Assembly: GCA_011037195.1 (NCBI GenBank)
Contig: JAAEAF010003552.1
Location: forward strand, 1 to 64,000
Direction of reading: 5' to 3'
DNA length: 64,000 nt
Source of the DNA: Triatoma infestans
Lineage: Eukaryota; Arthropoda; Insecta; Hemiptera; Reduviidae
Position 1 is the first letter of the stretch; each line of letters starts with the position of its first letter. A program made the position numbers and the translations under genes. The notes under the pieces were generated by a model. It was not told the origin of the DNA and ran no database searches. It saw only the letters and a program-made list of their open reading frames with translations. Positions 35,401 to 44,999 of this stretch are shown here, one piece after another.

Positions 35401-38400
35401 TACCATCTGGCATAAGTAATTAAGATAAATCAAAAGTAGCAGCATTAATCAAGAATGTATAAATGCGATCATTTATATACAAGAATCTATAAAGTAGATC
35501 GTACTGAGGCTGCAGCGACTGCTTAGGTACTATAATTTAGGAGCCAGGTACTATAATTTAGGTCAATGGTACTGAAGAGACAAAGGGACAAGTAACAGTT
35601 AGGATAAGACAATACACTCCCTCCATATATGTCTGGTATGCCAGCATTATTTGAAAGGATTTGAACTATGAAGAGAAGGCATTCTTTTGGACAGTCTGCA
35701 TTCTGCTTTCAAACAAGAACAGTCTGAAACAGACACCGAGCGAGAACACTTGTCTTTCACTCTCTTAGCATCAGCGCCAGTTATAAGTTAAATCATAAGA
35801 GTTTATTCTAGCTAGTTTCTGTATATTAATAAGCATATTACTGTATTATTGAATAGTATTTAAATATCTTTAAAGATAATATATTTAATTTAATCTACCA
35901 GTGTTTTCTTAATTATTCTTATTACTTCTCTTCTCTTGAACATACAACACATCCACACCAATTTAAGCATTAACCTTAAGTAAATCCAATCTAACTAGTT
36001 TCCACAATATATTAATAAGTTTATACATTTTGCAAATAACTTGTAGTTATTATTTTAATAGAATACATTATTGTTAATAGTGTGATCTCTTGATTATTTC
36101 TTTATACTTCTAGCTTTTATCTCAAACAGACACACAAGCCCTTTACTAAACCGCTCGTGCTACACAAACTACTACTACAAACATACAACACATCAATAAC
36201 ATTTCGTGCGACTTTACTGAATGTTTTTTTTCTTCAGTTTTCGCGATTTTCTTGAAAACGGCTCCATCGATTTTCTTTAAATTTCATATACCATCTACAC
36301 ACATAAATATCTCATCAACACAATGCGTTGTAAGATAGTAAAGACATTTTTAACCAATGAATGAGCGAAAAATCTTGAAAAGTCGTATACATTCCTTATT
36401 TCATCCTTGAGGGTAGCTGAAAAGTACTTAATAAGAATGTTAAGGTCATTATAGATAGTTAATATTAAGCAATTTAAATGTTTCACTAATCAATATTTGC
36501 TATTAAATATAATAAATAATCGTGCAATACTTCACCAAGCAAATCAAGTATTGACTGATGATTCACAACAATGATTCCTTTTCCTCCGTTTTCCATTATT
36601 TTTGCATTTCTAACCTCCCATTCAATTCCTACGAGTTTTGTAATTAAGGTAGCTAATAAAACTGCAAGCCTAGAAAAAAAAAAATGTTTAAAGGGTCCGT
36701 TATTTGTAAATAACAGAGTTATTAAATAACAGATTCTTTTATTTTCTCTTATTTTCTTTTATTTTCTAGTAAAAGGAAGTTATTGGGATCGTATAAGATT
36801 ATTGAAATTGATTTTTCACCGGAAATACATGTTTCGAGGTCACCTAATCTGACATGAAAGCTTGCTGCATCAAAACCCATCAACAAAAATTGCGACTTTA
36901 CTAAAATGGTTTTTTATTCAGTTTTTCTTGATTTTCTTAGAAACGGTTTCAACGATTTCCTTTAAACTTCGTATACTATCTACACACTTAAATTGCCTAT
37001 CACTTTTATTTGTTTGAAATATTTTCCCGGAAAATTTGTTTTTTGGTGAGGTCTGGGGAAGTAACCATATCACCTAGGCTACCCAATGCCTATATATTTT
37101 ATTTAAGGCAAATGAGAAAAATTACAACTTTATATAAAATTTGTTGTGACTGTTTCACACCAGTTTTTACTTTCTCTTACTCCTAGTAAGAGCATGTGTG
37201 TGTGTTTTAATAGAATATTACAAAAATCTATGGAAACTCAGCCTAGGTATTTCCTTTCGTTACTGCCAACGCATCAAACACGAAGGTTCCGTGCTAAATC
37301 CATCAATCGGAAGTGCGATTTTCATAATATTCTCGAAAACGAAATCAACGATTTTCTTTAAGCTTCATATGTATCTAAACATAAATATCTATCATCTTCC
37401 CTTGTAAGAGGAAGTATTTTAATCGTGTCAAATTTTCGTTATCGAGTTTTCACCGGAAATATCCGTTTTGAGGTCCCCTAAGTCCAAAAAAGTGATTTTT
37501 AGAAATTGTGTGTGTGTGTGTGTGTGTGTGTATACGGTGATGTTCTTGAAACTTGGTATATCAAGTACACATACAAAGCTACAACTTTTAATTTGAAACA
37601 TTTCTCCGGAAAAATTCATTTAAGGGCAGTTTAGGGGGAGGCGTGATGTTAGTTTTTTCTCAAAAGTGCTATTATAGTTGATTACACAATTCTGTCATCC
37701 AAACATAATTAAATAGAAATAAATAGATGGTCAAAATTCCAAATTTCAAGAAATTTAGTAAACCTGAAGTGCGCTTTTACTGAACAGTTTTTCAATTTCA
37801 ACGAACTCCGAGGAATTTCATTAAATTTGATACATAACTATAAAATTTGTCAATTTCAATTTGAAACCTGGAATAAGGGGAAGTTGTTTTTTTCTTCAAG
37901 AGAAAGCAGATTTTTTTCTTATGCTTCTAAATTTCTATCATTTCAATAATATATAATCATAAAATGTATTGTATGAATGCATATCTCGAAAATATTTATA
38001 TATATTATAATTGCTAGCATCAATAAAATTACAAAATTAGGTTTCGTTATTTGCCTTATAAATAAGAATAGCAAATTATATAATAATGAGAAAAAATGCA
38101 TATATATGTTTATTGTTCTAAAAAATGTAAAATACAAAAAAAAAAAAAATGAATGAATTATTAATATCTCCTATGAGCTCATTAGATTGATTTTATTGTG
38201 TAAACTAAAAGATAAATCTAGCCTTTATATTTATATTACTTGACTTACCTTTTACAATGTTTATTTGATACAAATTTTACAAGTGGAATGAAAATAATAC
38301 AAATCATAAAACAGTATGAAGTGATAGCAAGATAGCAGACATAGAATCTTAGCCAATGTTTTTTGGGCATTAAATATGGTAGAATCCAAAGGCATATTAA

Positions 38401-38431
38401 GATGTACAAGACTGATATCACAACCATTTGT
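26283..38431 (-). CDS. Agpat: 1-acyl-sn-glycerol-3-phosphate acyltransferase (AGPAT), complete
   Basis: This enzyme acylates lysophosphatidic acid to phosphatidic acid in the ER membrane, a step in glycerolipid synthesis. Five coding exons (38427-38249, 36669-36536, 30315-30128, 26686-26518, 26428-26283) join in frame to 271 residues, the usual length for AGPAT1/2-type enzymes. Residues 1-60 hold two hydrophobic segments. Motif I NHQSILD (catalytic His and Asp) is near residue 90, GCIFVDR (motif II) near 137, FPEGTRN (motif III, substrate binding) near 175, and [11 protein letters not shown] (motif IV) near 205. A splice acceptor immediately before the ATG (AG at 38433-38432) implies an upstream noncoding exon. 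The introns are large and filled with mobile elements. Identity is very secure; the AGPAT1 or AGPAT2 subtype cannot be decided. Confidence 0.92.
26518..26686 (-). CDS. Agpat: AGPAT exon with motifs III and IV
   Basis: It begins [16 protein letters not shown] right after a poly-T tract and gcag, and continues through [12 protein letters not shown] and [12 protein letters not shown]. The donor CAAG|GTCTAA at 26517 is required to keep frame with the last exon (Gly codon split). Confidence 0.9.
26700..27689. other. AGPAT intron, no feature seen
   Basis: AT-rich intron sequence with a (TA) run near 26950 and 27670. No repeat shared with the window was recognised. Confidence 0.35.
27950..28107 (-). 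mobile_element. tRNA-derived SINE, family S1
   Basis: The minus-strand head has GGATTAGCTCAGTGAGAGCG (box A) and CCCGGGTTTGAATCC (box B), and the body contains ggagccttctcagtgtactgcc. It is inserted in a family A copy within an AGPAT intron. Confidence 0.75.
28297..29188 (-). mobile_element. internally deleted mariner element with intact TIRs
   Basis: The terminal inverted repeats are about 34 bp (28297-28330 and 29155-29188, starting CGAGGTGYGTAAATTAAG) with three mismatches visible. The right flank is TA, as expected for mariner. The element is 892 bp, about 400 bp shorter than a full mariner, and lies on the AGPAT coding strand within an intron. Confidence 0.88.
28356..29010 (-). pseudogene. 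mariner transposase with central deletion
   Basis: The N-terminal part (29010-28633, 125 residues) has the two helix-turn-helix units ([47 protein letters not shown]) and ends at [16 protein letters not shown]. The C-terminal part continues in another frame (28658-28356) with [20 protein letters not shown], which holds the third catalytic Asp of the D,D34D triad. The block between them with the first two Asp residues (about 135 residues) is gone, so no active enzyme is possible. Confidence 0.9.
29711..30127. other. AGPAT intron, no feature seen
   Basis: AT-rich sequence between the repeat and the motif II exon. Confidence 0.35.
30128..30315 (-). CDS. Agpat: AGPAT exon with motif II (GCIFVDR)
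   Basis: Using the acceptor gttacag ending at 30316, the residues between LLG and VSRKEI equal the 19 expected in the family; a downstream AG would lose seven residues. It contains [20 protein letters not shown] and ends at GATCAT|GTATGT. Confidence 0.85.
30462..31475. repeat. family A, two copies arranged as a large inverted pair
   Basis: 30462-30870 is a reverse-orientation right end (ACTTTCTCCTACTCC followed by agttttcaaaattgtaattgcc), and 31115-31450 is the matching forward right end (gaaaactggagtaagagaaagt). The arms are about 350-400 bp, separated by another forward module at 30880-31110. Confidence 0.65.
31490..32335 (-). repeat. dispersed repeat family A, reverse copy
   Basis: It ends at 32321-32335 with GGAGTAAGAGAAAGT, the reverse complement of the family left end. 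It includes a CA run (32189-32210) and tcaaaaacggatatgtcc at the expected places. The first 160 bases are a forward fragment. Confidence 0.65.
32336..32599. other. AGPAT intron, no feature seen
   Basis: A-rich intron sequence next to the Penelope fragment; it may be the 3' part of that element. Confidence 0.3.
32600..32910 (-). pseudogene. Penelope-like element fragment, GIY-YIG endonuclease region
   Basis: Read from 32910 downward, [20 protein letters not shown] matches the Cys-x2-Cys plus YIGE/T core of the GIY-YIG nuclease at the end of Penelope polymerases. After one frame change, [23 protein letters not shown] and [11 protein letters not shown] correspond to the alternating AlskH...nHxidf...kRlxxE region. 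Stops and a frameshift show decay. The reverse transcriptase is not present nearby. Confidence 0.6.
33159..34008 (+). repeat. dispersed repeat family A, end-to-end forward copy
   Basis: Left end ACTTTCTCTTACTCC at 33159; right end agagtaagagaaaat at 33994-34008 (two changes from consensus). About 850 bp with two internal modules. Confidence 0.7.
34297..35278 (+). mobile_element. dispersed repeat family A, best end-to-end copy (982 bp)
   Basis: It begins ACTTTCTCTTACTTC and ends GGAGTAAGAGAAAGT, terminal inverted repeats of 15 bp with one mismatch, followed by the hairpin GTGTGAGTGTTTCACAC. Three modules start at 34558, 34855 and 35161 (about 300 bp apart), each with an accgg/aagtg..tttactg landmark. 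There is no open reading frame, so this is a non-autonomous element. Confidence 0.75.
35310..36200. other. AGPAT intron with diverged direct repeats, possibly LTR-derived
   Basis: Two segments ending in aacatacaacacatc (about 35939-35953 and 36180-36193) share a diverged ctagtttc..atattaataag..ttattc pattern and could be tandem or LTR-like copies. A short exact duplication ggtactataatttagg occurs at about 35526 and 35548. No coding sequence. Confidence 0.35.
36205..36310 (+). repeat. dispersed repeat family A, short fragment
   Basis: Contains gcgactttactgaatgtttt, ttttcgcgattttcttgaaaacggctcc, and gattttctttaaatttcata. It lies 230 bases from the motif I exon of AGPAT. Confidence 0.6.
36536..36669 (-). 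CDS. Agpat: AGPAT exon with motif I (NHQSILD)
   Basis: The acceptor follows a long T tract (ttttttttttctag). The exon encodes [12 protein letters not shown], then [15 protein letters not shown]. The donor is G|GTGAAG at 36536/36535. Catalytic His and Asp are present. Confidence 0.9.
36742..37165 (+). repeat. dispersed repeat family A, forward copy
   Basis: Diverged left end (ttttctcttattttctagtaaaaggaagt), tttttcaccggaaatacatgtttcgaggtc, and a right-end flank gtgactgtttcacaccag at 37145-37162. It is directly followed by the next copy. Confidence 0.6.
37169..37884 (+). repeat. dispersed repeat family A, composite forward copy
   Basis: Left end ACTTTCTCTTACTCCTAGTA at 37169. A second internal left-end-like start is at about 37400 (cttgtaagaggaagtattttaatcgtg), followed by a (TG) run at 37506-37530. 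The right end ggaataaggggaagt at 37870-37884 is diverged. It looks like two truncated copies fused. Confidence 0.6.
37885..38248. other. AGPAT intron, no feature seen
   Basis: AT-rich intron with an A13 tract near 38136. Confidence 0.35.
38249..38431 (-). CDS. Agpat: AGPAT first coding exon (membrane anchor)
   Basis: ATG at 38427-38425. [19 protein letters not shown] and a second hydrophobic run form the N-terminal membrane segments. The donor AG|GTAAGT is at 38249/38248. The acceptor tacattttgttacag directly upstream shows that transcription starts further away. Confidence 0.82.
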
Positions 38432-38439
38432 CTGTAACA

Positions 38440-39135
38440 AAATGTAAAATTTATATTAAATAAATAATAACCACAAAATGTATAATATATTTCTGAAAAT
38501 ATTAAATAGAAATTATGTTTATATCAATTTTGAGCATTAGGTCGAATTAATTATTTGGTAAAGGGATGAACATTTTTGAAACATTGAAAAAAAAAAAATC
38601 TTTTCTGAAACATTACACTACTTTTTCTATGTGCAGTTATAAAACTGACAAATTTTCTTTAAATTTGACTATTTTACTCAATTACCTTGACATAATTATA
38701 GTTATAGTGGGCATACATATTGATTAGCACTCAGGGGCAGGTAAGTAATTACATTGTAGATCAGAAGACAGCGCCAATAACATTGAGTAACCCCAAAAAC
38801 ATTTCAAATCACAGATTCCTCCGCAGCGAAAGAAGAGTGTTTCGCATCAGATTTTGTTGTTTTTTTTTCTCCACAGGCACCAAAGTTGATATTCTGCCTA
38901 GAGTACCAAAAAACCTTGGACGCCGTTGGTGTAGACTAGGGTAAAAGCCTACTAAACGGTGTTTTTATGAAATTTTCCACTTCTCAAAAAGAAAATTTAT
39001 GATTTCACATGTGCTTGAGCGGCTATAACTATTATTATCTTATTTTAATTGCCTTCAATGATCTCTCTCTCAATAAGAGAATCTATATAAGAGTTTTTCA
39101 TCTTTTTTCTAAAATAATTTTAGTTAAAGGAATTT
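38440..39135. other. 5' flank of AGPAT coding region, no confident feature
   Basis: It probably contains the first intron and a noncoding first exon of AGPAT. A GC-richer stretch at 38725-38955 has no recognised identity. Confidence 0.3.
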
Positions 39136-39139
39136 ATAA

Positions 39140-39330
39140 TAAAACTTTTGTTATATACTCTAAAAGTTTTATTATGTACTCTTTATTATTAAGTTTTACT
39201 ATTATTATTCTAATACTATACTATATACTCTTAAGTTTTATTACATACTCTAAAGTTTATTATAAAACTTTTAATATAAAGTTTTATTATGTTATCTATA
39301 TTAAAAGTTATTATTATATTCTATATTGTT
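39140..39330. repeat. degenerate AT-rich tandem repeat
   Basis: Imperfect units of the type taaaagttttattatatactc recur about eight times with a period near 20-25 bases. Low complexity and noncoding. Confidence 0.55.
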
Positions 39331-39727
39331 TAAGAATATGATTTGTTGGCATTTAATGGGAGTTTGGAAATATTTATACAGCTGATTAAATAATCTGTCC
39401 CTTTTATGCGGTATTGGTGATTTATGCACACCTTTATTATATGTTTGAAGTCTTCTCGCTCGTGGCGTCTCACATATAACGGAGAGGTCCTCTGCTTAAT
39501 TCGTATAGGTAAGCATCTTTTTACTTATAAAATACAGAAACAATATATATCTATATATTAATTTAATTTACAAGGAAACAAAAATGAAATGAAACAAAAT
39601 TTACACGATTTAAATTTTAAAAATTTCTTTTCTACAAATTCTCCTTTTACTATTAGACGCCTTGATTGAACACCCTGTACACCAATTATGTGGATACATA
39701 TACTTCTTTCCATGTACCGTTAAAGTG

Positions 39728-41179
39728 GAATTACTTGGTACTGTCTAAAAAAAGTGAGGTAGTGTCTGAGGAAAAAATAGGTTATCAAATGACACTTGTT
39801 TGTCCGATTTAGTAATAGAAGTTTTTGTAAAAATTCATTAAATAAAATCTTGTTTCCAAACAATTAATTTCTGGTAAAACGAATATTATAAAAAAAAGGT
39901 TTTTAAAATTATTGAAGAAAAGAGCATTACAAGAGCTGTTCGAAATGTCCACATATCTCTCTCTCGAATGCACTTTCTAAAGCGCCTACCCACTGAAGCT
40001 ACAGAATATGCAACCTCCCGTTGGTTATCTTTCATGCATGTTCAATCAACTAATCTCTTATGTTCGTAGCTGGAAATATACGGTACTTTTCAGCGATCCC
40101 CAATCATAAAAGTACGAAAGCGTAAGGCTTCTGGGAGATCAACGAACTGGGCCATAGCGTTCAATCCAGCTTTTCGGGTACTTATATGTCAACTTTTCAG
40201 TCATAGCCTTGCCACCATGCGCTGGAAATCCATCCATTTGGAATTATGCTCGTTGCTTAGTAAAGACAGGACATCTACTCGAGATTTAAACTCATACTCC
40301 AAGAAGCGAACTAATGAATTTAGAGTCCTGGCAAAACGTTAGGCTCGGGGAGACGATCTCCTATCAGCCACAACCATACATTAACAGTGAACTGATGCTG
40401 GAAGTGGATCTTCGAATAGCTAAAGGTTTCTCGTGGACCCATTCGTGTACCTTATGGTACGACTAAATGATGCCTCATCCGTCCATATTATTTGCTCGGG
40501 TAAATGGACGGCATATTGCTGAACATACGCAACATGAATTTCCCTATCACCCTTCAGTAAATCCTGCACCCAATGCTCATGGTAAGGGTGTCTTCCATCC
40601 ACTCTTGGTACTCTGTGGACTATGTCGTTGGGGATGGAAAGCCTACTTCCCCTTCGACGAATAATGATGGCTGGAATCTTCAAATAATCTCGAAATACTT
40701 TCCGATTGAACGAGATTCGGTGTTGAGGAACGTGGCCACTCTCTCTCAATGTGCGGTAAGTCGCTAAGAACGTAGGCCTGTCAGCACCCATAGTTCGAAA
40801 AACTCTGTGTATATTCCCAGACTACTTCCTCTCCATTGCCATCTAGGTAACCCTACACTATACGTATCCTATTCAACATGACTTATAATTGAATTATTTC
40901 ACTTCTGTATCGGATAGACTAAAAAGTAATAAAAAAACAAAGGAATCAGAGATGCACTTTGCAAAAATAAACACGAAAATCTTTGTACAAACATTCTGGA
41001 TATTAATGGTTGGCAAAGTTCATCTGTATTCACCTTTCATAAGAGCCGTTTAGATTTTAATACAAAAACATTATTTTTCAGTAGCAGACAGTGCCTAATA
41101 AATCGAACAAACAAGGGTCACTGATAATCTTCCTTTTCTTCTGACACCACCTCACTTTTTAAACAATACGTGGTAATTC
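39728..41179 (-). mobile_element. Tc1/IS630-like DNA transposon with ~88-bp TIRs
   Basis: The left end (39728-39815) and right end (about 41092-41179) are inverse complements at most positions over about 88 bp: GAATTACTTGGTACTGT against GAATTACCACGTATTGT, then the shared AAAAGTGAGGTRGTGTC. The 1.45-kb element encloses a minus-strand transposase remnant. The target duplication is not obvious. Confidence 0.75.
40420..40791 (-). pseudogene. DDE_3-type (IS630/Tc1-like) transposase remnant
   Basis: The frame has a helix-turn-helix remainder (FLATYRTLRESGHVPQHR), RVPRVDGRHPYHEHWVQDLLKGD and HLPEQIIWTDEASFSRTIRYTNGSTRNL. The WTDEASFSR block matches the first catalytic Asp region of DDE_3 transposases of the kind with long TIRs common in insects. 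The rest of the catalytic domain (downstream to about 39950) is only traceable as degraded pieces such as MAQFVDLPEALRFRTF. Inactive. Confidence 0.7.
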
Positions 41180-41940
41180 TATCGGCTCAAGTTTGACGGG
41201 TATATGGAAATAAAATTTTGTTGTACATGAATTTGGAACTAATTAAATGTAGAACATTTTCATGAAATTTGTGGTCAAAGTACAATAATTGAGCGGGAGA
41301 CATTTTCAGAAAATATTAATATCAGATATGTTTCCTTTTCAACACTTTTTAGAAGACACATTCCCTCTACATATCTGTCAGTAAATTGGTATTACATTTG
41401 GGAAATTTTATGCTCTTTCCAACGGTGTAATTATATTTGTTGTGAGTGATATTATATTATAAGAGATTATTTGAGGGTAAGTCGGAAAAAAATCACAAAA
41501 TGTGTTAAAACTCCATACCGATTGAGAATTGGATCATAGTTTATATGGAAATTTTGGGGCATTTGAGGTATATAATCACCTCCCAGGATAGCGACATCCC
41601 GTCATAGAATACGCTGTATATATTCCTTATATGAATGAGCGCCTCTAAATTTTTGCGCCTTAGGCGTCTGCTAGCGCGCCTAATTCTGGCCATCCCAATA
41701 CAAACATGCATCTTTCTTTTTTTTTTTTTGCTTGCCAACATAGAAATATAAATGTACGTAAATATTATATAAACTGTGTAAAGCTTTTCTAAAACATTTA
41801 AATACCCTTGACAGATATTTATTTAAAACAATTTAAACAAATACATGTGTTCCAATAGTAAAGGAACACACACTTTAAAATAAACAATGATCACAAAGTA
41901 GCGTTTGTTTATGTGTGATGTTTATATATCCAAATAGATA
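41180..41940. other. intergenic, no feature seen
   Basis: AT-rich sequence, nothing recognised. Confidence 0.35.
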
Positions 41941-41944
41941 TCGA

Positions 41945-42310
41945 AAAAAATCTGGTGTGAAACAGTCACACGACTCTCTCCTACTGCAGTTTACACAGGT
42001 TTAAGTGACAAATTTTATTCCACGTTTAAACTTTTACTAAATGTTTCAATTTCATATGAATTGGAGAATCTAAACTTAATAATTGAGAAACCATACTTAC
42101 AGAGACTCCCTCTCCGAAAAATTTTTTGTATGAGCTTACTCGGAAAAAAGTTCCCGACAAAATGATAGGTCTCCATATTCATAGTTAGCGTAACAACTTC
42201 AATGAAATCTGCCGGTGTTTTTATATAAAATCGTAAAAAGCAAATAATTTCAGTAAATACGCACTTTCGGGCAACCGATTTACTTCAAACTCAGAATTTT
42301 AACCATATAT
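41945..42310 (-). repeat. dispersed repeat family A, reverse partial copy
   Basis: The start tctggtgtgaaacagtcacacgactctctcctactgcagtt is the reverse complement of a family right end with its hairpin. tactcggaaaaaagttcccgac and tttcgggcaaccgatttacttcaaactcagaatttt follow. Confidence 0.65.
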
Positions 42311-42429
42311 TTTTCTTTTATTTAGAATTTTCACGAAAACATATTATGCATGTAACAAGTAAAAATGATAAAAGTATATTAAAAATAACACGTGATTGGC
42401 GTAAATAGTAGGTTATCCATCGATAACCA

Positions 42430-43270
42430 TCATTAGTTGCCCAGATGGTCGCGGGGCCAATGACGCTTCAATCGTCTAGTAGCATTTTCTGGAAGTGAGT
42501 TGAAGAGAGAATAGTTTACTGTGGAAATTGAGATAGTTGGATTTTGCTGGAGTATGGAAAAATGAAATATTGCGATCAGTAGGGGTAGTTTTATTGGAGA
42601 CGTCATAAGGGGCGTCGACGATGCTAGTAGGATCTTGGATTGGAGGGTTTCGATTCTCTTAATATTGTTTTGTTTTGAAGTTCCATAAAGTTTTAGTCTA
42701 TAATTCCAAATTGGTGCGAGGAATGTGATATAAAGTCGTCTTTTATTTTTTAGCGTCAGTTTGGAGCGTTTGTCAATAGTCTGTTACGTTAGTTAAAGGA
42801 GGTCCGTTTGAGTATAGTGTGGGGGTTCCATACGATCTCATGGTCTATGTATCGAACGTGGTCTGCAGCTAGTAACTAGTTGCTGTATAAGTAGACTGAC
42901 TGGAGATATGACTTTTTTATGCAATGGAAATACCATAAATTTAGATTTATTTGTATTGGTTTTTATTTTCCATTTCGTTAGCCAGGATTCTAGTAACCGA
43001 AGATGATGTTGGAGGAAACGTTTGGAAAGTACAGGATCATTATGGGATGAAAATATTGCTGTATCAACGCTAAGTAAAGATGGCTGGGTTAGGATGTGTT
43101 GGAATATAAGCAGTATAAATTGTTCGAAGGATGGGTGCCGAATGCTTCCTTCAGGCATTCCGGCAAGAATAGGATAAACTGGTAAAGTAGATGATCCTTG
43201 AACAACTTGTAAGAAACGACCTGTTAAATGTGATTTTTGAATAAGTAGTAAATGCTAAACAGGATGCCTT
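42430..43270 (-). pseudogene. Jockey-clade LINE fragment (reverse transcriptase 3' part)
   Basis: On the minus strand, PVYPILAGMPEGSIRHP corresponds to the GVPQGSVLSP motif, and LLSVDTAIFSSHNDPV to the YADDTAI motif with the catalytic residues mutated. LLESWLTKWKIKTNTNKSKFMVF is the Jockey W..KWRIKVN..K block. Downstream, degraded pieces match the terminal NAPWYV-type region. Multiple stops and frameshifts. Confidence 0.75.
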
Positions 43271-43274
43271 TGAG

Positions 43275-44000
43275 CTTCCACGATACGGAGAGGTGAGGTT
43301 ATGTTTTCCTCTGAAGTGCTGTTTCAGTTTATAATACATTCTATCACCTATATAATATTAATTAGAATTAAATATGTTGTCGAAACTCCAAGTTGGAAGA
43401 AAATCAGTTGACGGGTGTGCGTTTTTACTGAAAAATATTTTTCAGTTTTCTGCCAATTTCTCTAATACAGCTCCAATGGTTTTTTTAAAACTAATTTATG
43501 TGAACTACATACATTAAATTTAAGGGAGGTTTTGCGAAAGGGGTGGGATTAGGTTTTCCACTAAAGTGCTATTTCAGTTTATTACACAATTCTATCATCT
43601 ATATAATATTAATTAGAATTAAATATGTTTTAGAAATGGCGAGTTTGAAGAAAATCGGATGATCGCATGTGCGCTTTTACTGAAAAGTATTTTTCAGTTT
43701 TCGTGATTTTATCCATTAAAATACTGAGGAATTTCATTAAAATACACTAACTGTGTAAATATTAGAGATATACTCCTTTTGGTTGAAACTTTCTTCCGTA
43801 AAATTCATTCTTCAAAGAAGGTTTTAAAGGCGGGAGGAGGTTATGCTTTCCCCAAACAAGTTATTTTATTACTTGGTTTAGATTCTCCCTTTCATGTAGA
43901 AGACAAACATTCAGTAAAAATTATAAGTTTGAAAAAGTTGGCTCAAATTCACTTTCAAATTATTTCAATTTGTTAAATTATATTTCACACCAGAGTTGTT
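43275..44000 (+). repeat. dispersed repeat family A, forward copy lacking left end
   Basis: Two modules (gcgtttttactgaaaaatattttt at 43417, gcgcttttactgaaaagtattttt at 43670) are each followed by the usual order, with atctatataatattaattagaattaaatatg before each. It ends with atttcacaccagag near 43983. Confidence 0.65.
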
Positions 44001-44685
44001 TTTTTTGTAACTAAAGAGTTACATAACATAAAACAAGGTTAAATAAATAATAAATCAAAACTTGCATGAAGAGAAACACATTTAAGCATTTCACACCAAA
44101 GTTTTAAACATATTTCTATTGTAATCAAGTTCCCTTGTCCAAGGTTGGTGCAATTTGCCTCATTAGAAGTCTGTTATTTTGTGAAAAATCCTCATCTATT
44201 CCCACTTCTGTTTGCATTATCCAAGCGCGTTCGAAATGAATTCAAAAATTAACGTACTTTACTCTAAATTAACAAAATGAACAAAATTTCGTTCTATGTT
44301 AATAGTGTACGTTGCAGCCCCAATAAGACATAATGTGTGTGTGTAAGTATAGAAAGATATCAAACTGATTACTTAAACAAAAAAAGTTTTAATTTCTCTT
44401 CACTTCATACTTTAATGCACTTTGTCTATAATTAATAAAATAAACTCTCCTCAAGAGTCTTCTTGAACACTACTTAAACCTGTCCTAGGGTTACTCATTT
44501 CTACATATTAGCTAGCCTGGAGAGGGAAAGCTTTTGCTAAATCCTCAACCATCACTGACAGGGTTCATTACTCGGTAATATTCACTTCTGGCGAGGATCA
44601 AGGTTTTATATAGCCAAGTATTTGCATGGGATTTTCCTGAATTCTCAACCACATAATGGTATTTTTCCCATTTATTGTTATAACC
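44001..44685. other. intergenic, no feature seen
   Basis: Nothing recognised apart from short A/T tracts. Confidence 0.3.
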
Positions 44686-44815
44686 TTATTTATTTATTTA
44701 ACGGATTATAAATCCTTTGTTATTTATTTATCGGATTATAAATCCTATTTAAATTGTTATAACCTTATTTATTTATTAAACGGATTATAATAAATCCTTT
44801 GTACATAGTATACTA
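44686..44815. repeat. short local direct duplications
   Basis: The segment ttataaccttatttatttat..aacggattataaatcctttgt occurs twice in full, with a third partial unit (atttatcggattataaatcct) between them. Confidence 0.6.
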
Positions 44816-44999
44816 TTTGGTACAAATATAGCTATCAACATTAACAAGTATTTACAACGCTTAAAAATGCCATTAGAGATCTAAAAAGTAAGGTACATTA
44901 AAATAAAAATAACAGGAACAAGAAATAGTATAATAAAGTTATGCACACAAATTTAAATAGTAGTGTAAATTAGAAACACAAACACACCCGACTACATTA

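Noticed and set aside
39140..39330. CRISPR-like array
   Set aside because: The units are degenerate AT-rich tandem repeats without spacers, in a eukaryotic genome.
39009..39341. 110-codon ORF rich in Tyr, Ile and Leu
   Set aside because: It arises from an AT-rich degenerate tandem repeat with no domain or codon-usage support.
42838..43339. Host gene on the minus strand
   Set aside because: Motifs (a degraded YADDTAI and the W..KWKIK block) identify a decayed Jockey reverse transcriptase.
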